From Pollenia angustigena (lineage: Eukaryota > Arthropoda > Insecta > Diptera > Polleniidae), in NCBI GenBank assembly GCA_930367215.1, contig OV884059.1:245643803-245707802 (forward strand): a stretch of DNA of 64,000 nucleotides, given 5' to 3'. Position numbers and translations under genes: made by a program. Below the pieces are notes generated by a model that saw nothing but the letters and a program-made list of their open reading frames with translations, did no database searches and was not told the origin of the DNA. Shown piece by piece: positions 10,357 through 20,545 of this stretch (positions are counted from its first letter, which is position 1; the number at the start of each line of letters is the position of its first letter).

Positions 10357-10782
10357 GGCTGAGTTCCGAAACGTCAGTTGCAAAGCAACTCATTTTTTTA
10401 ACGGCATGCTACAATGCAACCGTGTAGAGATCATTACAATGTAATTTGTCCTAAAGTGCACCAATAAAGTATTCGATGCGTATATAAATATACATAATAT
10501 GAAATCTATCAGGGCTGTTCTGAAAATTGAAATCACAAAACGCAAGAATTTGAAAGTTGTTTTTATTACACTTTTAATCTAAATTTTATAATTTTTGTTA
10601 CAAAATTCTGTTTAATAGAGAAAAAAAATTCTTTTATTACAGAAATCTTATAAAAAAAACGACGTTTAAAATTCTTGCGTTTTGCGTTTTCGATTTCCAG
10701 AACGCCCCTGTATGTATCATTTAACTTGATGATACATTTTTGACTTGTGCTGCAAAGTATTATGATGTTTTGGAACTCAGCC
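10357..10782. mobile_element. TIR element with ATATA flanks, containing a second element
   Basis: Ends GGCTGAGTTCCGAAAC and, on the right, the reverse complement of GGCTGAGTTCCAAAAC. ATATA flanks both sides (10352-10356, 10783-10787), a possible 5-bp duplication, although AT-rich flanks make this weak. A second inverted-repeat element sits inside at 10510-10710. The open frame on the minus strand (10566-10817) lies across both and is chance. Confidence 0.65.
10510..10710. mobile_element. CAGGG-ended TIR element nested in 10357-10782
   Basis: Left end CAGGGCTGTTCTGAAAATTG, right end reverse complement of CAGGGGCGTTCTGGAAATCG. The arms extend about 55 bp and share AAAACGCAAGAATTT. CAGGG-type ends recall hAT elements, but no 8-bp duplication is visible (TAT on both sides at most). 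Confidence 0.65.
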
Positions 10783-10945
10783 ATATAATTAAGCCGGTGA
10801 TAAACTACCCTATTCAATCGTTAGATTTGTCAAAAAAAGCTCATAAAGTATGATAGTGCGATCAGAAATGAAATTGAGTGACAGAATTTTTAACAAGTCT
10901 GTCCGACATGAAAATGTTTAAGAAAATTTTCACAAACTGATAAGG

Positions 10946-11076
10946 CACTGCTACACGTTCAATATATATTGAACGCGATCCAGTATCGCGATATTTATTT
11001 AGAGTATGCCATGCATCAATTCATTAAAATGGATCGCGATACAAATATCACAATATACATTGAACGTGTAGCAGTG
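10946..11076. repeat. 131-bp palindromic MITE-like repeat
   Basis: CACTGCTACACGTTCAATAT at the left is repeated in reverse complement at the right end (TTGAACGTGTAGCAGTG). A second inner pair, GATCCAGTATCGCGATA and ATGGATCGCGATAC, also folds. Target duplication is unclear. Confidence 0.75.
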
Positions 11077-11079
11077 TTC

Positions 11080-12940
11080 ATAGATTTTATGCGATCAGAG
11101 CTGAATTTTTTGTAAAGTAGCTGAGTTGTATGATTTTGAGTATTTTTGGTCTGATAGTGTGGCATTGCCAACAGATTTTGTAAACATTTTTTTTAAGTCG
11201 GATATAATTATGTCAGACTTGTGTGAATGAATCGATCGTATGATTGTGTAGGATAGAGAATCCTGGCATGTGAAAATTATTTAATTGCTTAATAAACGGA
11301 ATGAAAATTAAACATTTCCTAGACGTGGTTAAGTTATTTCGGAACAGAGGTTAACAGTGTTGGCTATTTATTAAGATTCATCTTAAGTAAAAAAGTTATT
11401 TAATAAATTCTTCAACATATAAATGTATTCCAAATTTTAGCCGAAACTGGGTCAATAGAACAAACACATCATGACATGTTACAAGTTTGATAAGGAAATG
11501 CAACTATCAGCAGTTTTATAAAACAAAAAATAAAAAATACTTGCATCTTCTTTCTTTCTTTCTTATCGACAGTTTATTTGTTCTACGGGGGAGAAGTCGA
11601 AAACTCAATTTTTAGACACGGCTTAACAATATTTTACTAAAAATTTACAAGTCTCAGAAGAAAATAAGTATTTTTGTAGCAAAACAGATTTATAAAAAAA
11701 AAACCATTTTAAATTGATTGTTTGCCAGTAAACACCACCAACATGTCTAGACAAACAATGTCTGTGGAAAAACTTTCTTTCATTCATTTCCCCAAAACTT
11801 TTTTAATGCGATTTTTTTGTGACTCATTTAATTTATTATTTTGTTTTTTATTGTTTTGTCAAATGCTGTGCGACAAATCGTGTTGCCAATTTCATTTTTT
11901 TTTTCATGTCGGATTTTATGATTTCAAATTAGATTATTTTGCAGACTTTGTCTTGAATGCAAATTTAAATTTATTTTCCAAGTGTCAAGTGAAATAAAGA
12001 AATTTGATTTGTTTTTAGAAATCAAGGTCTAATTAGGGTTTAAAATGAATTTGGTGTCTGCTCCAAAAAAAAAAAAATAAATTATGACATATTTTTTTTA
12101 CAAATTTTATGAACGAATCAGCTGTTTAAACATAAACAGAAAATGCTTCTTAGTAATTAAAGCTTAACTTCTATACAAAGCCCTGCTTTAAATAACACTT
12201 TGCATTGCAAGATTCTGTATATGTTTTGCTATTGGCTTTGATAAATATTTAAAAATTAATTAAATTTGAAATAAAAAAACATTTCCTATTATAATAAATT
12301 ACCAGTTATTTTTAAACGTCATGGTATGTGTCATGAATAAATAAAGAAACAACAAAAAAAATCATAGATATTTGCATGTTTTAAAAAAATATTAATGATT
12401 TATTAAACGCTGATACAAAAGTGAAAAAAAAATTATGCAGGGGTTCTCATATAGCAATTTTTTCCTTGTTAGACTCCCAAGATTACTAAACTAATAATTT
12501 AAATTTTACAAGTCTTTAAAATACAGATTTCAGAAATTATAAATTTTTAAATGACCAATTTCATATTTTGATACTTACACGTAGTATTTGGCGGTATCTT
12601 TTATGTCTAAGCCCTTCTTTATTTAAGTGCCACAAATTTTATTCTTTGGTGTTCATTTTGCTCATTGGTACCATTTGAAACATGATAGATAGTTAACGGT
12701 TGTGATTCTGGGTACAGGTCCATGTTTCAACCATTCTTTTTAAAGATTTTTTTTCAAAATTTTACGGTTGTTGACCAATTCTAAATGGCAACTATGAATG
12801 TTCGGTAGAGAGGAGAAAAGTACAGTGCACTCACGATAATACGATAAACGGACGTCGGAGTGGAGAAAAGTTTGTTACAGTAAAGTTATGTTATGAGGTC
12901 AAGATTCATATAAGAGTTATATATTATCTAGATACACCAA
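11080..12940. other. Non-coding AT-rich stretch
   Basis: It contains a CTTT microsatellite at 11550-11563 and an A run near 12065-12077. The 91-codon frame at 11722-11997 is rich in Phe, Leu and Cys and has no recognised domain. I see no repeat ends that pair. Confidence 0.45.
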
Positions 12941-13210
12941 ATTTATGAGATATTTTGTCTTAAAGAGATTAAAGTTTGAAGTTTGCATGGGGACTATGTG
13001 GTATTATAGAACGATTCTTACAATTTACATAGGTTTCGTTCTTATGACAATTAAACGTATATACCCAATTTTATCAAATTATCTAAAAACTTCTACCTTT
13101 ACTTTTCGCACAAGGTTTACATGGACATACAGCCAGAAAGATGGACGGACGCACACGAAAAGATTACTTAAACAAGTGTTTCTAATTCGATCGCTTACTA
13201 AACAATGCGT
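12941..13210 (+). repeat. Dispersed family A, internal/3' fragment
   Basis: The sequence CCCAATTTTATCAAATTATC, then TTTTCGCACAAGGTTTACATGG with ACATACAGCCAG, matches 17925-18005 in the same order. The 89-codon open frame over it is not conserved in the other copy and is chance. Confidence 0.65.
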
Positions 13211-13368
13211 CTAGGTTTCTATGTTATAAGTTGCGAAAAACATTTATTTTCAACAAAAACTTGCTTTGGTTTAAAATTGTACAAATTTAATGTGGTTGGC
13301 GAAATTAAAGCAACAGAAAATTCATCTGTTAACTAGAATTTTAAGAAATTTTTTTATTTGCTGAAAAT

Positions 13369-13579
13369 GACCGCATTTAGACTATGCAATTATCGCCGAG
13401 TTTTTTTTTCTATTTTCTTTTAAAGAAGTTGCTACGAAACTCTTTTCACATTTTCATTTACATTTTTTTCATGCATATTTTCAACTTTTTCAACCCCGTT
13501 TTCTTCCCTACACCTCTTGCTAACAAACAAAAAGTTGCATGCGAAAGTTGCGGCATTAATTGCATAATGTAAATATGGT
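13369..13579 (+). repeat. 205-bp repeat with ~30-bp TIRs, copy 2
   Basis: A close match to 8294-8497 in the same orientation, from GACCGCATTTAGACTATGCA to GCATAATGTAAATATGGT. It carries an extra CACATTTTCATTTA-type segment of a few bases and scattered substitutions. Confidence 0.8.
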
Positions 13580-13954
13580 CCATGTATTAAAATATGTTTT
13601 AATAACTTAAAATATGTCTGCAATAAAAATGCAGCAATGGCTAAAACATGTACTAAATTATTTACAAACAAATCGATACCCAAATTCATTAAAAGCTCTA
13701 AACGCATAAATATATTGTTTCTGCATTCATTGGTCGCACAAGAAAAACCATGCAATTGAATATTTACGGGTTCCATGAGTAGTAGTAGGGTATGACAGGT
13801 CATCTCAAAAAGCACTACAGAAAAAATATAAGACAACAAATCCCATTGTTTTTTTTTACTTGCTATCTCTTAAGATTTAGCTGATGCATGTAAAAATTCC
13901 TGTCTTAAATTTTTTCATACATCAAAGTTAAGTTATCTTGTAAATAAATACGTC

Positions 13955-14024
13955 TAATTACCTCACTGAGGTATTTAAACGAATTCGCTTAATTACCTCA
14001 ATGAGGTAGTTAAACGTATTCGTT
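13955..14024 (+). repeat. 35-bp tandem duplication with nested palindrome
   Basis: TAATTACCTCACTGAGGTAT, followed by TTAAACGAATTCG, is repeated at 13990 as TAATTACCTCAATGAGGTAG with TTAAACGTATTCG. Each unit holds the palindrome ACCTCANTGAGGT. A further GAGGTAATTA copy is at about 14073 in inverse orientation. Confidence 0.75.
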
Positions 14025-14149
14025 TAAATGCTTACCCCGCATAATTACCCAAAAATATTAGCATTTTTGTCGAGGTAATTATCCGTGGAAAACTGTATAT
14101 AAAAAACAAATTCATGTAATTTCAAAATTTAACATAATTCATTTACCCC

Positions 14150-14853
14150 CTTATAAAAAATAGAACAGTACCCATGTTCTGTAACTTAAGTGAGAACTTC
14201 TCGCATCGAAAAGATGAGAAACAAAACATTCCATCGTTTCTCGAAAAGTAAGAAAAAACTGTGTCTGTAACTCATGTTGAAACCTATCAAAAGAGATTAT
14301 GTCGATGCGACATTGCAGGCGTTGAGAAGACCAGTCATACATATCGTTGACGGCGACCAAAATTTACGAAAATTTTTCAACGACGGCTGCGAAAATACAA
14401 CCGTCGTCTATACCAAATAATGTAAAGTTCTACTTTAATGTTTGTTGTTTGCAAACGAGCTTGAAAACATTCGTATACTTTATGAAAAAGGTAAAAGCAA
14501 CAAATTTAAATGCAAAAAATAATAATAATAATATTTTGTTCTTGGCACATTTAATTGGTTTTTAATGTTGAAATTTTTTCTCGCCCCATTTTTGTTCGTG
14601 AGTTTATTTGACAGTTTAAAGCGAGAACTTTTCGCACAAAAATGTTGCAGACACACTTTTTCTGTAAATTGGCGAGTAATTTCCTTACGTGACAGCTAGT
14701 ACTCACCAAAAAAAGTTACAGTCACAGTTAAGTGAGAAAAACAGCTGTTTGTTTGAATTTATGGCATTTTTGTTTCATTTCACACATTTCAATCGAAAAG
14801 TTTTTCGACGCGAGAGTTACAGAACATGGGTACAGGTTTATTTTTTATAAATG
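14150..14853. mobile_element. TIR element, ~38-bp ends around GTACCCATGTTCTGTAAC
   Basis: Left end TTATAAAAAATAGAACAG, then TACCCATGTTCTGTAACT; the right end is the reverse complement of TTATAAAAAATAAACCTG, TACCCATGTTCTGTAACTC. The interior carries several GCGAGAA and TTCTCGC motifs in both orientations. It is about 700 bp without a transposase. The duplication is not resolved. Short frames at 14151-14360 and 14347-14565 lie within it. Confidence 0.7.
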
Positions 14854-14859
14854 AGAGGC

Positions 14860-15470
14860 CATATGCATAAAAAATATTTCAGGTTTATCACAAGAACGAA
14901 CTTTCTATGGAAATTTTTTTAATAATCCTCATATTTGTTATGATTAAAGAAAGTTTTTATAAACTATGAAAGATTGATGAAAAAGGTGTGTATTTTTTAA
15001 ATTAAACGTCTTCAACGCAGACTTTTCTAAACAAATTTTAAGAATTGTTACTTTTTAAAAGTAAAACTCTCGGCTTTCCACTAAAAAATAATTTCTAATC
15101 AAGATTAAAAGTTTATGATTTCTTTAATTTATAATTTTAATAATTCCGTTCTTTTTTAGAAGCACCAAACAAAGTGATCGAAAAATTACTGATATATTCG
15201 CAATCAGTCGACTTCAACTAAAGAGAATTTGTTCATGGGAAACCCTGCATATTTTTTTTTTGGCAGCGCCGTGTTATTTTAATTAGAAAACAAAACATCA
15301 AATACTGGTTTATAGAATTCTACACAAAAAGGGGTTCATACAAACAAATTATGAAAACATTAAATGTTTAAACAGTACCTTTTAATGCAAATATCTTTTG
15401 ACAAAATAGTCCCATATAAACCCCCTTCTTTAAACACCTTAAAGGCATTCAAATCTAATTAATACATATC
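14860..15470. other. AT-rich non-coding stretch
   Basis: No frame, repeat end or paired inverted repeat is seen. The last bases lead into the PIF-like MITE at 15479. Confidence 0.4.
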
Positions 15471-15478
15471 TAGATTAA

Positions 15479-15702
15479 TGCCCGTAATTTCTACAAAAAG
15501 ATATCTAGTCGTGTTCGTACTTAACAGTTAAATTTACCTATCCGGTAAACTATTGTGGTAATTTCAACGTTAATTTTGCCTACGTGAATTACCTATCGAA
15601 AATCGATGGTGTAAAATACACTACACTTTAACCCGTTTTAAAATTATTAAAACCATAGATACCTGTACACAGCTAGATACCTGTTTGTTGAAATTACGGG
15701 CA
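15479..15702. mobile_element. PIF/Harbinger-like MITE, TAA target duplication
   Basis: Ends TGCCCGTAATTTCTACAAAA and, at the right, the reverse complement of TGCCCGTAATTTCAACAAAC. Both arms continue into a GATATCTAG- or GGTATCTAG-type stretch. TAA flanks at 15476-15478 and 15703-15705. It is 224 bp and non-coding. Confidence 0.8.
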
Positions 15703-15774
15703 TAAGATATCTAAATAATATTCGGCACAAAGAACTTGTACATGAATTTGGACCTCATAACGTAGTTTTGTTCT

Positions 15775-15935
15775 GGCGAGTCCATGATTGCCCATGGGTG
15801 CTAAAAAGGGTGCCCTCTCGAAAATTCGTTTTTAAATACTTATAGGTGTAGGGTTTCATATGACCGGACTTGACAGGCTGTACTTCTTTAGTTACTCTTT
15901 CTAACCATCATATAAATATTTTTTTGTGCAGATTC
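15775..15935 (-). repeat. Dispersed family A, 5' fragment, minus strand
   Basis: Read on the minus strand it gives TGTCAAGTCCGGTCATATGA, then AACCCTACACCT and AATTTTCGAGAGGGCACCC. These occur in the same order at 7960-8040 and, in the first part, at 17464-17495. Confidence 0.65.
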
Positions 15936-16009
15936 TTTGTCAAATAAATTTTCTGTTTTGGGACTTTTGAATTTTATTTAGGACGTCCTCTCCCTTTTTA
16001 AAGGGGTTA

Positions 16010-16966
16010 TCAGATTTGAAATGAAATGAAATTAACTGTATTTATGTACTTTTTTTAGATACAATAAAAGATCTTGCCTTAAATGCACTCCTAATTAAAA
16101 ATCTTTCACAATTTTATAATAAAATAAAAAAAGAACAAAAACACAAACTCTCCCGATGTCATTAAGAGTTCTTTTTTCTCGTAAAATGCAAACAATTTAC
16201 TTTAAAGTGTGAGATAATTATATTTATATTTATGCTTCAATAAAATTAGAAACTTTTGTCAATAAAATGAAAAGACTTACTCATTAAGAACTTAGTTTTG
16301 TATTATGTAATTATGTGTGTATGAGTGTATCTATCGACTTACGATATCTACAACAAATTTTTAACACTTTCAAACTAACACAATCTCCAAACAGAATGAT
16401 GTAAGAACTTAAAAAAAAAAATACAAAAATAAACACAAATTCAAAGTGAAGAGTAAAACGGACAACAATTTGTTACTTTCGTGTTTTGTTTCCCTCTTTT
16501 TTCGGTTGGGTGAACGCTTTTTTAATTTGAGTTTAAAAATGCATTAAAAAAGAAAAAAAAAAACCTTAATCAAAATTCTTTTGTACAAAAAAAAAAAAAA
16601 AAAGGTGAAAGAATGACAAATGTTACATTTTGTATTTATTGACACAAATGCTCATTGAGTCGTATTCGAATATTTCGAGTACAGACAGCACTGCTGGCTG
16701 CATGCAGTTTCTTACCAAAAAAAAATAAAAAATTTATGTATTTTGGTTAAAACTAACATATGGATTTGGTATGAAAAACACGTTTTTGTTAAGGCAATTA
16801 AATTGAAATTATCGGTTTTCTTTTCCTTTTTTCTGCTTTTCAACAATAAACTCACAAAATGTTAAGAATTTAATGTTTTTGTGGCTTTTAATGATGTAAG
16901 TCCTTATGTTTTATATTGACAACAGTTTTCACCACTGGTAATATAATTTTATGATTTTAATGAATT
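16010..16966. other. AT-rich non-coding stretch with A runs
   Basis: A runs of about 12-17 bp lie near 16549-16562 and 16588-16603. No coding signal or paired repeat end was seen. Confidence 0.45.
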
Positions 16967-17315
16967 GCTTGTGTCACGCGTGAATTACTCGTGATTCTGA
17001 TTGCATTAAATAATAATCACGCGTAAATGCAATATTACAAAAGTTTTTTTAAATACATATTGTTCAGTTTTGATCAACTTGTAAGTGTGTTATAAATCGT
17101 GCGTGACTTTAAATTTTTATCACGCACGATCACGATCGAACATTTTACCATACAATCACATCTTCATTTGTTTAAAATTTAAGTATCTTGAACTAAAAGA
17201 TTTGCCCAAAATTTAATAAAATAAATTATGCATCGTTTCAATTCAGAAAGCACTTTCTTTAATCGTGAGTGGGAGTGAGCGTGCGTGATAACAAAAGTTT
17301 GGCGCTACGAAATGA
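16967..17315. repeat. Dispersed family C, CGTGCGTGA-rich
   Basis: The motifs TGTCACGCGTGAATTACTCG, AATAATCACGCGTAA, GTGCGTGACTTTAAATTTTTATCACGCAC and GTGAGCGTGCGTGATAAC occur within 350 bp and form local inverted pairs. A similar set lies at 63545-63860 and a partial one at 8110-8585. There is no open frame. The class is unknown. Confidence 0.55.
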
Positions 17316-17440
17316 GACCCCAGGAAATATGGCCCAAGAAAGAAAATAAAAATTTTGCCCAAATTAAGGGTTATTATTCATAATGCAATATGAACCCAAT
17401 TTATTTTAACGAAATGTCACCCAAAAAAATTAAAAATAAA

Positions 17441-18128
17441 ACAAGTAAGAAAGTATAGTTGGTCAAGCCCGACCATATGATACCCTACACCACAGTATTA
17501 AAAAACACATCATGCTTATATGTCCATATAAATATGGATTTATCTATGTTTATTAAACTTATTAAAATCGGGTTAAAAGTTTGTGAGGGGCAGAAATTGC
17601 CCCCTACCTCCCCTTGTGGTCCTATTTTTGAAAAACTGTACAGCTTATGTGTCTATATAGATATGGATCTATCTATGTTTTGAATTTCATTAAAATCGGT
17701 TTGAGAGGCAGAAATTGGCCCAATCTCCCCTCGTGGTCCTATTTTTTAAAAAATACATCCCTTTTGTGTCCATGAAGATATGGTTCTATGTTAGTTTTAA
17801 ATTTTATTAAATTCGGTTTGAAAGTTTCTGAGAGGAAGAAATTTCCCCCTATCTTCCCTCGTGGTCCTACGATTTGGCCCATTTTCAATAGGCTTGGTCC
17901 TTGAGTCAATAAGAACCTATGTCCCAAATTTTATCAAATTATCTCCAAAATTGCGACCTGTACTTTGCGCACAAGGTTACATGGACATCCAGCCAGCCAG
18001 CCGGACATCGTTAGTTCGACTCAGAAAGTGATACTTTAAGGTGGGTCTAGGACCAATATTTTAAGGCGTTTCATACATCAGCACAAATGCATAATACCCT
18101 CTCCACTATTGTGGTGTAGGTATAATGA
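17441..18128 (+). repeat. Dispersed family A, longest copy
   Basis: It begins CAAGTAAGAAAGTATAGTTG and ends near TATTGTGGTGTAGGTATAAT. Between these are three imperfect ~125-bp sub-repeats, each with a GTCCATATAGATATGG-type phrase, then AAATCGGTT and a GAGGCAGAAATTGCCCC phrase (about 17520-17640, 17640-17755, 17755-17870). Fragments at 7951, 12941, 15775 and 38150 match different parts. The two short open frames over it run through the sub-repeats in opposite directions and are not conserved. Confidence 0.75.
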
Positions 18129-18786
18129 AATATGGCCCTCAAGATTGGTAAATTCTATTTTATGAAAAATCACCTTAAATTGTTTAATGAATTTTTACCC
18201 CAAAAAGTTAAAATATAAAACAAAACACACACATAAAGTTATATTAGAAATTGCCGAATTGTCAAATCCCGAATTTCCATAAATCGAGTTTAAATATCCA
18301 TAATTTTAAATTCCTGAATTTAGATATTCCGAATAGTTGTGCAGTTTTTGTTTTAAAATCGCACCATAGATAACTTGGTTGGGGCTTCGGTCGGGAAAAT
18401 TAAAAGTTTTAATATTTTAACTGAAAAATTATCTTCAGGAATAATATCGAATATTTTTATTTGTCTCTACTACTTCGTTAAAAGTAACTCAAAATTTACT
18501 TCTATCTTTATCGTGCTTTTTGATAAAATATTACCGATTTTTTAAAATGAAAAATCGCCCCAAACCGGCCAAAAATGTTATGTGCGAACGAATTGTAGAG
18601 AGAATCGCTCGTCTGAGGATGTGTGGTAACATTTCTTCCCTTGTGAGTGTGCACCACTCACGTGCACAGTTTTAGAAACAAAGTTAAAAATAACTGCTTG
18701 TTGTCTGCTTGTATTCAGTAATATTTGTTACACTTATAGAGTTCTTAATGATTTTTAACTACCCTGGCTTTTTAATATTATGCCAA

Positions 18787-18955
18787 GGTGCGCCGATAGA
18801 TGACTTTGTAGTGAGCTTGTCTCCAAGTGCGAGGCTTGCGGGCTTAATTCCCTCCCTCCACTCTGGTCTGCGGCTAAAGGTCCGCGTTACTATTGTCCGG
18901 AAAATCAATTTACAACATAATTTGGGATTGTACTTTTAACATTAAATAAATAAAT
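18787..18955 (+). mobile_element. tRNA-derived SINE with TAAA tail
   Basis: The head GGTGCGCCGATAGATGAC, then GTGAGCTTGTCTCCAAGTGC, GAGGCTTGCGGGCTTAATTC has the order of a tRNA gene: an A-box-like region, an anticodon-like arm, and a degenerate B box. The B-box region matches GGTTC-AATTCC with one change. A non-tRNA body (CTCCACTCTGGTCTGCGG, CTAAAGGTCCGCG) and a (TAAA)n tail at 18938-18955 follow. This is the classic SINE layout. GC content is much higher than the flanks. The diverged boxes make Pol III activity doubtful. Confidence 0.75.
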
Positions 18956-19015
18956 AAAAAAGTATTTTACCAAATGATACTGATACTTTTATTGTTAAAA
19001 AAACTTTAAAAAATA

Positions 19016-19148
19016 GAAACTGGGAATTATTTCCTTCCGAAGGTTACTTTAAATTATATTCAACATTTTTCATTTTTCGAATAAAGCTTTATAAAATACA
19101 TAACTGAAATTTAGCTCATAGAATAAATTCGAAAAATGAAAAATGTTG
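19016..19148 (+). mobile_element. Hairpin repeat family H, copy B, with 14-bp direct repeats
   Basis: The shortest copy at 133 bp. It starts GAAACTGGGAATTATTTCC, TTCCGAAGGTTACTTT and ends AATGAAAAATGTTG. The arms pair around ATTTTTCGAA and TTCGAAAAATG, with most of the loop deleted. Exact direct repeats AACTTTAAAAAATA are at 19002-19015 and 19149-19162. Confidence 0.85.
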
Positions 19149-19919
19149 AACTTTAAAAAATAATTTAATAAATAAATATGTTTTAAAAAAATACTTAATT
19201 ATACTTAAACGTTTCCCATAACAAATTATGGCCACAACTTGAAATTTCTACAATAAAAAAAACACACACACAACAATGTAATTGGAGAAGGTATTTAACA
19301 AATATCAAGTAAAAGTAAGTTGTAGATTCTCATACATGTGCACACATTCAAATATGTAATACATCACACGGCTTTTAAATACGTCCCAGCAAAATGTTAT
19401 GTTGCATCTTTTTTATTTATAACAAGATTTTGCTTAAATTGGTGCAAAAAATATTCGGATTGTCTTGCAGGTGTTTGAAACAAGTTTTGGTCAAAAAATT
19501 GTTTATCTTATATTTTTGTACCTTGTCTTATCGTTTGCGAACTCCCTCCAATTCGGTTAGAAATCCTTAATTTAAAGATTTTTTAAAATATATTTTTTAC
19601 CTCTTAGTAGTTTTTGTTTTGCTGGGATATAAAGTAAAATATTACGAGTTTTGTTAGATGTGAAACATGTCTAGAGAAATTAAAAGAAATTCATCACCTT
19701 CAGTCATAGAAATTTCTTTAAGTGTCAGACCACAACAAAACTGGTGATGAAAACTGTGAAAAATTTTTAATAATTTTTTAAAGTAACAGACACAAGTCAC
19801 TAACCAAACTTTATTTTCTTTATAAATGCTTTACAGGAATTACAAAAAAATTCAACAATTTTTACTCCATTTAGAAATTAGATGTCTTGTAGCGGCTTCG
19901 AAGCTTCTTTGTAATTTTC

Positions 19920-20545
19920 ACTACTACAGATTTTTTGTATTTGTATGGGAGGTGTCACGCCAACTTATGCAATAACATCCACTTTTTGACGGATCTTGTG
20001 TATTGACAACCCACCTAAGTGTACCAAATTTGGAAAATGTTTCTCTTACATTTCTTTAAATATAAATAAATCTATTTTGTGCCACGCCCACTTCACCAAT
20101 CCTACCAATATTCTGTCGGATGTTGTCTATTGATTACCAAGAAGCTTGAATCTTATTAAGAATCTTTGGCTCTTGCCGTTCTCTAGATGTACCCAAAATC
20201 AACCATTTCTTTGTATGGAAGGTGCTATGCCCACTTCTCCAATCCTGGCCATTTTTTTTTAGAGAGGTTGGTTATTGATAACCAAGATGCATGTACTTAA
20301 TTTGGAAGCGTTGGCTTGCCAGATATATAGAAAAACTAAAGATAAACAATAACAAAGGATTTGAGGGTTAAATTAGAGACAGTCGTAGTTTTTTTCTCAT
20401 AAGTCAGCCATTTATGGACCGATCTGGCTGAATTTCATTAGCAAATTTCAACGGAGTATATGTGACATAAATATAGAACAACCTGATCCACATAATATCT
20501 GTGGTATTCGGAAAATCCATTTCAACGAACACACGGACATCGTTA
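19920..20545 (-). repeat. Dispersed family B, minus strand
   Basis: The stretch TTTTGTGCCACGCCCACTTC and AATCCTACCAATATTCTGTC matches the reverse complement of 31500-31560. The 20400-20510 region (TGAATTTCATTAGCAAATTT, then CATAAATATAGAACA and TCGGAAAATCCATTTCAACG) matches the reverse complement of about 31180-31290. No coding sequence is visible in either copy. Confidence 0.65.

Noticed and set aside
14151..14565. Two frames within the 14150-14853 element, considered as transposase remnants
   Set aside because: Short, unrecognised, and overlapping the terminal inverted repeat or its subterminal motifs.
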